Source: Adlercreutzia sp. ZJ141 | GTDB lineage: Bacteria > Actinomycetota > Coriobacteriia > Coriobacteriales > Eggerthellaceae | Assembly (NCBI RefSeq): GCF_011038965.1 | Contig: NZ_JAAKEB010000006.1 | Span: forward strand, 92,442 to 156,441 | Direction of reading: 5' to 3' | Length of the DNA stretch: 64,000 nucleotides | Shown here: in pieces, positions 1 through 7,343 of the stretch | Numbering within the stretch: the stretch's first letter is position 1 | Layout of the letters: the number at the start of each line of letters is the position of its first letter | The notes under the pieces: model-generated | The model's database searches: none | The model's input: only the letters and a program-made list of their open reading frames with translations | What the model was told of the DNA's origin: nothing | Program-made: the position numbers and the translations under genes

Positions 1-2302
1 CATGCAAGACTTCCATAAGAACCATGGCGTTCCCATGCGACTTACCCGTGTAATTTGGATTCCCCTCACGTAGCACATCCATAATTGAGCGTTCACCGTC
101 ATCCGTGGAGACCTTTATCTCACACAACAGCTTTTTCGACAGCTTTCCCCAGCCCGTAAATCGCTTACGAACGATTTTGTCGATTTTCTCACTTGTTAAA
201 CGCTCGCCATACTTTGTCTTGAGCTTATCGCGAAATATGCCGCGATCTTCGAAGAGAGTGCTCCACAGAATGATTTCTTCAACCATATCGTAATCTGAGC
301 CCGTGATATCCTCAACACCAAGAACATCCTTGAAGAAGTGATACGACGTCAACTTTGACTCAAAGCCGCTTTCGCCTTGCCCACCCGACACATGCACATG
401 ACTATGACAGCGCGGGCTCTGCGCCATCCAATCAGATACTTTTTTGTAAGTTATTTTGCCCTTGCGCTGTTTGAACAGCTCTTCCATCATGTCAGTGCGA
501 TCAGCATAATCGAAGCGATGCTTCTTGTCTCCATCTTGTGTAAATCGTGCCCCGTTGAGCTCGTTAAGCACGCAAAACTCTTCATAAAGCAGCGAGCTTT
601 TAGGAAGAACCGGTTCACCCTGCAAATACGTACACGTGCCCGTCATGCGACGGATAAATGCCTCGGCACTGGCATCCTTGTCAATAATGTCTTCCCAGTT
701 CCAAGGATAGATCTTCGTATCCTCCATACCAGGCTTGCGAATTGACCACGCAAAGCGCGGATCTCCGTCGGGCTTGTCGCCTGCTCTGCGCGCGCCCTTT
801 TGCGTAAGTGGCCCCACGTAATAGGGGATGCGAAACTCAACAAGCGATTCCAGCTCTTTTTCATGTTCAGCCAAAAACGGATAGAACCGCGACTGGTTTT
901 GAATAATGGCGTGCATTTCTTCAAGATGCAATTGGAAAGGGATGGCTCCATTATCGCTCGTTTTAAGACGGCGCAGAAAGCGCTCATTCTCAAAGTCTTC
1001 TATCATGCGAAGATAGCGCCCGTCTGCTTCTGCGGCCGTACCCTTAAAAAGACCTTGTGTCTCTTTTTTGAATTCATCATATGAAGTCATACCATGCACT
1101 TCGTTGTACTTCGTATAACCCTTGGCCTTTGCCTTGTCATACATATATTTCTGTGGATGCATCTCAGTAGCCGGATAAAATGAACCGCGGAAGAAAGCAT
1201 CGAACTTCTCAGGCGCATAATCCTTCACCAGGGCTTTGAGCATCTTGAGCTGGTCTTTATACCTGTTGTATTCGGCTACTTTGTTCTGAGAAAGCGATCC
1301 TCCAGGATTAGCTGAAAGTAACCCCTGTAGAACATAAGAAGAGTAGACCGCTCTCATAGAGTCAAAGAACAGGCGAGCTTCTTCGGGGCAGATTGCTTCG
1401 AAATCCTCTACCTCATCATCTTTGGAAAGGCTTATCTTGGTCTTTTTGTCCTCGGGCGCTTCTTCGCCGATAAAGAACACGTGAGCAAGTTCCGCACTTA
1501 CACCCACAATAGCTCCAGCCAGAGCCTTTGCCATGTTCTTTGCCGCCTTCGCATTAAACCCAGCAAGCGCATCTTCGTCTGCATCGCTCAGTGCCGCAAT
1601 TCCAAGAAGCGGAACGATGCGTTCTTTGATAGCTGTGCGTGACTGCTGTGTATTACCCAAAGCCTCGGCTATCGCCTCTGCATTATCCTGAGCGGTGCAG
1701 CTAATGCCTTTTTCATCACACCATTCACTTAGCTTAAGGCACAAATCTTGTACTGAAGCATCCATGTCTGCATGTTTGGAAGAAAGCTCCTTATTGCCCT
1801 GCTGAAGGAAGTTCCCGCGATGCTTGACAATGTTATGCAAAGCCAGATAGATAAGCCTGATATCTGCCTTTTCGTCTGTTTCCATCAGATATGCACGCAG
1901 GTGATATATCGTAGGAAACGCTTTGTAATAGTCCTTTTCAGAGAAGTTAGAATTATTAAAGAGGGGCCAAGTATAACTTACGTGACCTTCTTCGCGATCT
2001 TCTGACAACAAGCGCGATTGCCCGAGGCGCACAAAGAATTCTGGATCGATTCGGTTCATCTCTTCTAAGAAAAACTCTTGTAGCAAATCAAGACGCCACC
2101 GCCTTCGCACATAACGACGCCGCTGGCCACGCGGAACACGCGCCGCTGAAGCCGGTTCAGCATTAGGAAACAAACGACTACCCCATGTAGGCTTGCCCTT
2201 GAAATGGCACAGATTGCCCTCGGCATCAGTAACCGCCCACCCCACGGAGCCTGTTCCGATATCGAGGCCTATGCTGTATTCGTCAACATTTCTCAGGTTC
2301 AT
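1..2302 (-). CDS. cas9: Cas9 endonuclease, N-terminal part (runs off the left edge)
   Basis: RNA-guided DNA endonuclease of a type II CRISPR-Cas system. One open frame of about 767 codons reaches base 1 without a stop. Seen: RuvC-I with YSIGLDIGTGSVGWAVTD (Asp14 is the expected catalytic residue), an arginine-rich bridge helix (RGQRRRYVRRRWR, about residues 58-70), then a recognition lobe with PTIYHLRAYL, LIYLALHNIVKHRGNF, VLPKSSLLYEEF and RFTGWGKLSKKLL. These match the order in Streptococcus pyogenes Cas9. RuvC-II, HNH, RuvC-III and the PAM-interacting domain lie outside. The start used is the ATG at 2302, with AAGGAA upstream; an in-frame ATG at 2311 is also possible. A divergent tracrRNA lies immediately upstream, as in many II-A loci. 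Whether cas1, cas2, csn2 and the array follow cannot be seen. Confidence 0.95.
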   Translation of the reverse strand, partial: MNLRNVDEYSIGLDIGTGSVGWAVTDAEGNLCHFKGKPTWGSRLFPNAEPASAARVPRGQRRRYVRRRWRLDLLQEFFLEEMNRIDPEFFVRLGQSRLLSEDREEGHVSYTWPLFNNSNFSEKDYYKAFPTIYHLRAYLMETDEKADIRLIYLALHNIVKHRGNFLQQGNKELSSKHADMDASVQDLCLKLSEWCDEKGISCTAQDNAEAIAEALGNTQQSRTAIKERIVPLLGIAALSDADEDALAGFNAKAAKNMAKALAGAIVGVSAELAHVFFIGEEAPEDKKTKISLSKDDEVEDFEAICPEEARLFFDSMRAVYSSYVLQGLLSANPGGSLSQNKVAEYNRYKDQLKMLKALVKDYAPEKFDAFFRGSFYPATEMHPQKYMYDKAKAKGYTKYNEVHGMTSYDEFKKETQGLFKGTAAEADGRYLRMIEDFENERFLRRLKTSDNGAIPFQLHLEEMHAIIQNQSRFYPFLAEHEKELESLVEFRIPYYVGPLTQKGARRAGDKPDGDPRFAWSIRKPGMEDTKIYPWNWEDIIDKDASAEAFIRRMTGTCTYLQGEPVLPKSSLLYEEFCVLNELNGARFTQDGDKKHRFDYADRTDMMEELFKQRKGKITYKKVSDWMAQSPRCHSHVHVSGGQGESGFESKLTSYHFFKDVLGVEDITGSDYDMVEEIILWSTLFEDRGIFRDKLKTKYGERLTSEKIDKIVRKRFTGWGKLSKKLLCEIKVSTDDGERSIMDVLREGNPNYTGKSHGNAMVLMEVLH

Positions 2303-2324
2303 GCTTCCCATTTCCTTTCCTGCG

Positions 2325-2333
2325 TGCTAAAGT
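2325..2333 (+). promoter_or_regulatory. Extended -10 promoter for the tracrRNA
   Basis: TG-C-TAAAGT is an extended -10 element, with only a poor -35 (TTCCCA at 2305-2310). It would start transcription near 2340, just before the anti-repeat. It overlaps the cas9 leader, so the two divergent transcripts would compete or share control. Confidence 0.45.
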
Positions 2334-2339
2334 GGCAAC

Positions 2340-2468
2340 GTCTTGATACCAGTCAGGACGTTACTGCGAGTCAAAATACGGCTTAGCCAAAAATGCCTTT
2401 CTCGAAGGCGCCACGTAGGTGGCATATTCTGACTCACGAAGAACCCTTTCGAGGGTTCTTTTCTTTTC
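2340..2468 (+). ncRNA. tracrRNA of the Cas9 system
   Basis: Divergent from cas9. The order matches a tracrRNA: an anti-repeat region (about 2341-2377), then GAGTCAAAATACGGCTTAGC, which parallels the S. pyogenes AAGTTAAAATAAGGCTAGTC block. The nexus-like stem GGC-TTA-GCC is at 2380-2388. Two short hairpins follow: GCCTT/AAGGC at 2395-2409 and GCCAC/GTGGC at 2410-2423. The end is a terminator with a 9-bp perfect stem (2439-2447 with 2452-2460, loop TTCG) and a T-rich tail. No array is in the window to confirm pairing, so the 5' end is inferred from the promoter. Confidence 0.82.
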
Positions 2469-2470
2469 TT
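2439..2470 (+). terminator. Rho-independent terminator of the tracrRNA
   Basis: A 9-bp perfect stem (AAGAACCCT/AGGGTTCTT) with a TTCG loop is followed by TTCTTTTCTT. Confidence 0.9.
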
Positions 2471-2628
2471 AACCTACGCTCTGTATATGACGTTTTTACC
2501 ATACTTTCGTAGATTATTTGTCCCATACAAGGGAAATGTCCAACGAGCTGTATCGGCAGTGGAAGGAATACGATAATTAGGCAAGCTTAGGCTGACTTCA
2601 ATATACGTTAACGAGTAGGTGGTGTGAT

Positions 2629-2805
2629 ATGAAGGAATACGACGAGGTTATCGTACCCGATGGACGGATTGGCCACATCATCGAGCTTTTCGATAACGGC
2701 GACTGCTACGTTGAGTTTAGAACACCAGATGGACCCGATGCATACGAAGACGAGTTTTTCAAAGCGAACCAGGTGAAACTTGCTGATATTTATGTCCGTG
2801 ATTAA
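2629..2805 (+). CDS. Small DUF4926-like protein
   Basis: 58 residues starting [20 protein letters not shown], with a GTAGGTGG ribosome site. The pattern of a Gly-rich '[10 protein letters not shown]' turn, an acidic stretch and '[10 protein letters not shown]' resembles the small DUF4926 beta-barrel fold often seen beside mobile or toxin-antitoxin genes. That family link is a resemblance only; no function is known. The 3' end overlaps the next gene by 14 bases, which suggests translational coupling. Confidence 0.6.
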   Translation: MKEYDEVIVPDGRIGHIIELFDNGDCYVEFRTPDGPDAYEDEFFKANQVKLADIYVRD

Positions 2806-2962
2806 CAGCAATGTGTCAGCAGGGCGTACATACACCGTCAAGCCTGGTGATACGCTTTCTCGTATCGCTGCAAAGTACGGTACAACTTACGTAGACATTG
2901 CGGCAAAGAACGGTATTGCTGACCCGAACAAAATCTATCCAGGGCAAAGGCTTGTAGTCTAG
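2792..2962 (+). CDS. Single-LysM-domain protein
   Basis: 56 residues, almost all of which form one complete LysM peptidoglycan-binding repeat ([17 protein letters not shown], then [10 protein letters not shown] at the end). There is no signal peptide and no catalytic domain. A TTG at 2780 could extend it by four residues; the ATG at 2792 is preferred. LysM modules normally sit at the end of endolysins or amidases, so this could be a remnant of a phage lysis protein or a free-standing cell-wall binder. It is coupled to the preceding small gene. Confidence 0.7.
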   Translation: MSVINSNVSAGRTYTVKPGDTLSRIAAKYGTTYVDIAAKNGIADPNKIYPGQRLVV

Positions 2963-2966
2963 CGAC

Positions 2967-3000
2967 AATTTGGGGCACCGTGGAATCGGTGCCCCAAATT
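2967..3000. terminator. Hairpin between convergent small genes
   Basis: A perfect 14-bp stem (2967-2980 with 2987-3000) has a 6-base loop directly after the LysM gene. No clear T-run follows on either strand, though the stem ends in AATT. It probably serves both converging transcripts. Confidence 0.6.
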
Positions 3001-3030
3001 CGTGCGTTAGAGAGCGATTACGAAAGTTGT

Positions 3031-3213
3031 CTATCTGATCTTTTTCATATCGTCTGCAACAAGTGTTTTCAGATACTCGGTGACGTTTTCTTGAGATTTC
3101 AGCCAATCGTACATGGCTTCATCTTCGGCATTCGGATAGAACCGTAGTACAAGCTGCTTGACGCTCTTTTTCCTGTAGGTGTTCTCTGCCTTTCTCTGTG
3201 CATCTGTTTTCAT
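3031..3213 (-). CDS. Small basic protein of mobile-element type, unknown function
   Basis: 60 residues, MKTDAQRKAENTYRKKSVKQ at the N-terminus, rich in Lys/Arg, with a predicted helical second half. Short proteins of this design (MKTDAQ start, then 'RFYPNAEDEAMYDWLKSQ') are familiar from plasmids and integrative elements of Firmicutes and Actinobacteria, where they may bind nucleic acid. No convincing ribosome site precedes the ATG. It lies downstream of the tiny gene at 3280-3372 on the same strand and probably shares its promoter. Confidence 0.6.
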   Translation of the reverse strand: MKTDAQRKAENTYRKKSVKQLVLRFYPNAEDEAMYDWLKSQENVTEYLKTLVADDMKKIR

Positions 3214-3279
3214 ATCTATAGCGATGGTATGATGGGCGGTGAAGCGGTGCCGCCCGCTTTTGCAAGCGGCACCTTTTGG

Positions 3280-3372
3280 CTATCGGGTGGCTTTCCGGTT
3301 ATTCTTGCGGTGCCAAACGCTAAAACGAATAACCCAGTCACCCAGAGCCAGCTCCACGCTAACCCTTTTCAT
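3280..3372 (-). CDS. Tiny 30-residue protein with strong expression signals
   Basis: MKRVSVELALGDWVIRFSVW plus a basic tail. I do not recognise it. It is supported by a near-perfect ribosome site (AAAGGAGGTGAAGCG before ATG) and an excellent promoter 34 bases further upstream (3406-3434). After the stop comes a GGTGCCGC...GCGGCACC hairpin (about 3243-3273) that could attenuate transcription into the next small gene. Short amphipathic, basic proteins like this occur in conjugative elements. The good signals make chance unlikely. Confidence 0.6.
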   Translation of the reverse strand: MKRVSVELALGDWVIRFSVWHRKNNRKATR

Positions 3373-3405
3373 CGCTTCACCTCCTTTCGTTTCCTGGCAC
3401 TTGAT

Positions 3406-3434
3406 ATTATATGGTATACCACATAATAATGCAA
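3406..3434 (-). promoter_or_regulatory. Consensus-like promoter with an embedded palindromic operator
   Basis: On the minus strand, TTGCAT (3434-3429), a 17-base spacer and TATAAT (3411-3406). The spacer holds TGGTATACCA (3412-3421), a perfect 10-base palindrome adjoining the -10, which is a typical position for a repressor site. Confidence 0.7.
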
Positions 3435-3816
3435 GAAAAATTTTGAAATAATATGAGGTGAATCTCTATATTTTGTACGTTTGACAAGGATTGCGGTGAA
3501 AGTTGAGCTGGTGTCGCCGATCGGTTTCAACTCACGCATATTAAGGGCTCAATAATCTGCGGTGTGTCCTTCGGAATTCCCCGCTCTTTGTGCGTTTTAT
3601 GTGCCGGAGATTGTAAACTTTTCATATCCTAACTATATCCTAAGTTAACGCTATTAGCGTGTTTCTCGTAACTCTCGAATATGTAGAGCCAGTTCACGGG
3701 CTTGTAAAAAGCATATGGGGCAGTTAGAGTTCACTGTTAGTCAAGAACGAGCGGGGTGGCGAAATTAATCAGCGGTTCCCTCGCTGTTGGAACAAAAACG
3801 ACAAGGAGGGCATAAC
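3435..3816. other. Gene-free stretch, no clear content
   Basis: No open frame with a ribosome site, tRNA or strong hairpin was found apart from the ribosome site of the next gene (AAGGAGGG at about 3802-3809). AT-rich runs around 3600-3670 may hold a promoter for the phospholipase-like gene. Confidence 0.4.
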
Positions 3817-4806
3817 ATGCCAGCGATCATAACCCACGACTTCTTTGGCCGAGATGTATACGACGACCTGTTCCAACTCATTGGCGGCTCGAAGGACGAA
3901 GCGGATGCGTTCCTGCTCGGAAACCAAGGGCCCGACCCACTGTTCTACAGTGTCATCACACCTACAGTCGCGCGCTTCCACACACTGGGCACACGCATGC
4001 ACCTAGATGCGCCTTCCGAACTCATACATGCCTTGAAGGCGTCCATTTTCGAGCTTGACGAGCACGACCGCGCAATCGGTCGAGCCTACGCCTTAGGGTT
4101 TATCTGCCATTACTCACTCGACAGCACGATGCACCCATTCGTTTACGCAAGCCAGTTCGCCCTATGCGATGCCGGCGTACACGGACTTTCGCGCGAAGAC
4201 GGCTCTGAAGTACATGCCATTATCGAAAGCGAGTTCGACGAAATGGTGCTGTTCACCAAACGAGGGCTTACCATTGCGTCGTTTAATCCCTCACGCGAAA
4301 TCCTGCAGGCAAGCGAACGCGTACTGCGCATCATAAGTGCCATGTATGCCTTCGTTGCGAGCACCACCTATGGCGTGCGCGTGCCTAAGCACTTGTTCTC
4401 TATCGCCGTACACGATTTCCGCATCGCGCAGCGTGCGTTCCGCTCGCCTTCCGGCATCAAGCGCAGCATTGTGGGAGCCGCCGAAGAAATTGTTCGCCCG
4501 TACTCGTTCTTCCGCGCCATGAGCCATCGCAACGTTGCGCTTTCGCACAGCGCATTCGACAATCACGACCATGCGCCTTGGACGTGCCCATTCACGGGAA
4601 GCACCAGCACCGATGGATTTTGGGAATTGTACGATCAGGCCCTTCATGTGGCGAAGCGCAACATTGTCGCATTCGAAAGCCCCTCTTTCAGCGAAGCCGA
4701 AGCCCGTGCGCTCACCGGCGAGTTGAACTTCTCGGGTGAACCCGCAGCCGCCTACATCACCAGCGTCGAACCTATCGCCGCGAAGGAGGATGCATGCTCG
4801 AGGTAG
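3817..4806 (+). CDS. Zinc-dependent phospholipase C family protein
   Basis: 329 residues. The N-terminal MPAIITHDFFGRDVYDDL, GNQGPDPLFY, HTLGTRMH and CHYSLDSTMHPFVY carry the histidine and aspartate pattern of the zinc-dependent phospholipase C fold (PF00882), which hydrolyses phospholipid head groups in secreted members. No signal peptide is visible, so a cytoplasmic or uncharacterised hydrolase is more likely than a toxin. The start at 3817 is chosen for its AAGGAGGG site. The 3' end overlaps the next gene by 13 bases, so the two are translationally coupled. Confidence 0.8.
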   Translation: MPAIITHDFFGRDVYDDLFQLIGGSKDEADAFLLGNQGPDPLFYSVITPTVARFHTLGTRMHLDAPSELIHALKASIFELDEHDRAIGRAYALGFICHYSLDSTMHPFVYASQFALCDAGVHGLSREDGSEVHAIIESEFDEMVLFTKRGLTIASFNPSREILQASERVLRIISAMYAFVASTTYGVRVPKHLFSIAVHDFRIAQRAFRSPSGIKRSIVGAAEEIVRPYSFFRAMSHRNVALSHSAFDNHDHAPWTCPFTGSTSTDGFWELYDQALHVAKRNIVAFESPSFSEAEARALTGELNFSGEPAAAYITSVEPIAAKEDACSR

Positions 4807-5759
4807 TGCTTGCCATCCCCTACTGGCTAGAACTCACCGCAACGGTGTTTTGCGCCATCAGCGGTGCCATGGCGGCGGTACGCGCACATTACGACATTTT
4901 CGGCGTCGTGTGTCTCGCTATTGTCACGGGGCTTGCCGGCGGCATGATCCGCGACGTGTTCTTACAAAACTACGGCATTTACGCGTTCCAGCAACCCACA
5001 CTCATCCTCGCCTGTGTGATTATGGGCTTGGTAGTGTTCTACCTGGGCAGGTTGGTCACGTATTTCAATCCTATCACCGACTTCGTCGAGTGCCTGTCAA
5101 CTGCCCTGTTCGTGGTACTGGGCACAGGAAAAGCGCTGTCGGCCGGGCAAGAGGTGGTGCCTGCCATCATCCTGGGCATGATAACCGCAATCGGCGGCGG
5201 TGTTGTGCGTGACATCTGCATGACACGCCCCCCGTCGACGTTTCAAGCAGGCCCACTGTACTCCGTGGCAGCGCTCGTGGGAGCCACGGTGTTTGCGCTC
5301 ATGAAGCAGAATCACCTGCTCGAACAATACGCCGCCACCTCATGCGTGATTCTGGTCATTGTGCTGCGCTACGCCGCGCTGTATTTCAATTGGAGCACGC
5401 AAACCGCCCGCGACCATTCGGGCATCGTAGTACGTGCCATCACGAAGCCGGTAGTTATCGCCGCGCAGAAGGCACGCCCGCCGAAAGGAAAACTCGCCCG
5501 CGAAAAGTCGCTAAGCACCTACGGCAAAATCGCGGCGCGCCTGCAGCAGTGGGTCACGCAGTTCGAGGTTGACGAGGTAACCGTTATCCCTAAGAATACT
5601 GAGAACAACACGCAAAGCGGTAAGAATAAATCGATGTCCTGCCCCGATGAAGAAGAATGTATCGAAAGCGACCTGATAAGCGTCGACCGCGGCGAGCTGC
5701 GTAGCTTCCTCGAAGAGCTCTACGAGAAGCATCACCAGGTAAACGCCTCAAAACGCTAG
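4794..5759 (+). CDS. UPF0126 (TRIC-like/glycine transporter domain) membrane protein
   Basis: 321 residues. Two tandem UPF0126 units of three membrane spans each occupy about residues 5-200, with the family motifs GLAGGMIRDVF and AIGGGVVRDI. Related proteins include E. coli YicG and the TRIC cation channels, so passive transport of a cation or glycine is the likely role. A soluble C-terminal tail of about 110 residues, basic then acidic, extends beyond the usual family length and may be regulatory. It is coupled to the upstream phospholipase-like gene, and a hairpin follows the stop. Confidence 0.85.
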   Translation: MLEVVLAIPYWLELTATVFCAISGAMAAVRAHYDIFGVVCLAIVTGLAGGMIRDVFLQNYGIYAFQQPTLILACVIMGLVVFYLGRLVTYFNPITDFVECLSTALFVVLGTGKALSAGQEVVPAIILGMITAIGGGVVRDICMTRPPSTFQAGPLYSVAALVGATVFALMKQNHLLEQYAATSCVILVIVLRYAALYFNWSTQTARDHSGIVVRAITKPVVIAAQKARPPKGKLAREKSLSTYGKIAARLQQWVTQFEVDEVTVIPKNTENNTQSGKNKSMSCPDEEECIESDLISVDRGELRSFLEELYEKHHQVNASKR

Positions 5760-5798
5760 GAAACACTGAGTAAGCTGGCCTTGATCAGTGTTTTCCTT
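5758..5798 (+). terminator. Terminator-like hairpin after the UPF0126 gene
   Basis: AGGAAACACTGA (5758-5769) pairs with TCAGTGTTTTCC (5785-5796) with one bulge. It starts in the stop codon. Confidence 0.65.
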
Positions 5799-5819
5799 GC
5801 GACCTTGCGCCGCACAGTA

Positions 5820-5854
5820 AAAGGCGGGCGCTTCCATTTGTGAAGCACCCGCCC
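5820..5854 (-). terminator. Terminator of the DUF47 gene
   Basis: GGCGGGCGCTTC/GAAGCACCCGCCC stem (5823-5834 with 5842-5854). Read on the minus strand it is followed by TTTTACTG. Confidence 0.75.
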
Positions 5855-5894
5855 TCATGGTAACTATCAAAGAGCTTATGTGAGCCTTGAGAGT

Positions 5895-6524
5895 TTACAC
5901 GTTGCGCAACATGACGTCTTCCATGATGTTTGACACGTCTTCGCACGCATCGCAGCAACGCTCCATGCGCTCGAAGATCTGCGACCACACATGCACGCGC
6001 ATTGGCTCATCACGATCCTCAGTGTGCAAGCTGCGGATGACATCGATATAGAGCTGGTCGCCCTCTTCCTCACAGTCGTTCACCTTGATAATAAGCTTCT
6101 TGAAGTGCTTCGACTTCTTGAAGTTGCGGAAGTCACCCATAGCCTCTTCAACCGCTTGGCAGCTCTTCTTGATAAGCTTCGCAAAGTCAATCGCATGTTC
6201 GTGCATGAAATGAATGTCGTACATGTAGAAGCGCAGGATAACGTCTTCAATAAGGTCAATAACACCGTCGAGGTTGTGAGCAAGCGCGAGAAGATCTTCG
6301 CGATCGAACGGCGTGATGAAGTCATTTGCCACACTTCTGCTAACCGCATGATTAATCTCGTCGCCCTGATGCTCGATTTCATGCGCCTTATCTATCACCG
6401 ATTGCAACTTGTCGGCAGTGGTGAAGTTCTCGATGGCTTCGAGAAGCACCTCGGCCTCTTGAACTGCGAGCTTCGCCTGATGCTCAAATGCGTCGAAGTA
6501 GTCAAACCTGTCTTTCTTAGCCAT
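5895..6524 (-). CDS. DUF47 / PhoU-like phosphate-transport accessory protein
   Basis: 209 residues, all-helical, starting MAKKDRFDYFDAFEHQ. Members of this family (TIGR00153, YkaA type) usually sit beside a low-affinity phosphate transporter of the Pit type and are thought to bind metal or modulate it. The acidic EIEHQGDEINH and DCEEEGDQLY repeats are the metal-binding PhoU-type motifs. No pit gene is next to it here, so it is an orphan within the window. The start at 6524 is preferred over an ATG 33 bases upstream because AAGGAG precedes it. Confidence 0.85.
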   Translation of the reverse strand: MAKKDRFDYFDAFEHQAKLAVQEAEVLLEAIENFTTADKLQSVIDKAHEIEHQGDEINHAVSRSVANDFITPFDREDLLALAHNLDGVIDLIEDVILRFYMYDIHFMHEHAIDFAKLIKKSCQAVEEAMGDFRNFKKSKHFKKLIIKVNDCEEEGDQLYIDVIRSLHTEDRDEPMRVHVWSQIFERMERCCDACEDVSNIMEDVMLRNV

Positions 6525-6624
6525 AGCAGCGCCTTTCTCCTTAAAGCCCGCGTTCAAATAACGCGCAACTCAAGTGTAGCGCACTTTGAAACGTAAAAAC
6601 CGCGTAAGGTGACAATTTGACACA

Positions 6625-7293
6625 CTACTGGGCAAATGCCGCGAACACGCGCTTTCTTTCCACACCAATGGTGGTGTAGTAGTTATGCCCAGGAAGCACG
6701 ATGGTATCATCAGGCAGCGCCGCCAACCGCTTCAGCGATACTCGCATGTCATCCATACTGCTATCGTCGAAATCGGTGCGACCGATGGTTCCGTAAAACA
6801 GCGTGTCACCCGACAACAGTACCGGCTTCCCTTGCTTGTGTACTCCGAACTGCGGATCGAGATACAAGCAAATACCGCCTTTCGTGTGACCAGGCGTGGC
6901 GATAACCTTCCAGGCCATATTACCAATTTGTAAGATGTCGCCATGCTCAACCACATGGTCAACCGGGCATGGATCGGCCTTCACATGGCCTTCAGGAAGG
7001 GCAACGTCTCCCGAAATACGCGGCGCATCAACCGCCGAAGCGATGGTTATAGCCCCGGTCTTCTCGCGAAGTTCGCGCGCGGCACCCACGTGATCAGCGT
7101 GCCAGTGAGTGAGCACGATAGCGTCGATGGGCACACCACCCGCTGCTTCAATAATAGCGTCGGCCTGACCACCCGGATCGACCACCATAAGCCCTGCCCC
7201 ATCGCTTATCTGGTACGTATTAACTTCCAAATAACCCGTGCGCTGATATGCGACGTCAACGCAGGTATTCTCAATCGCGTACTTCCTCGGCAT
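6625..7293 (-). CDS. Metallo-beta-lactamase-fold hydrolase (glyoxalase II-like)
   Basis: 222 residues. The zinc-binding signature THWHADHVG, then GHTKGG, SGDTLF and the final PGHNYYTTIG match small class II hydrolases such as hydroxyacylglutathione hydrolase-like proteins. The substrate cannot be deduced; glutathione is unlikely in this lineage. It is the last gene of an apparent operon with recJ and rel (50 bases after rel). The ribosome site GGAAAGG fixes the start at 7293. Confidence 0.88.
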   Translation of the reverse strand: MPRKYAIENTCVDVAYQRTGYLEVNTYQISDGAGLMVVDPGGQADAIIEAAGGVPIDAIVLTHWHADHVGAARELREKTGAITIASAVDAPRISGDVALPEGHVKADPCPVDHVVEHGDILQIGNMAWKVIATPGHTKGGICLYLDPQFGVHKQGKPVLLSGDTLFYGTIGRTDFDDSSMDDMRVSLKRLAALPDDTIVLPGHNYYTTIGVERKRVFAAFAQ

Positions 7294-7343
7294 TGCAATC
7301 CTTTCCGTTACAAACACTTGGGCGCATCCCGCGCATCGGCGCC

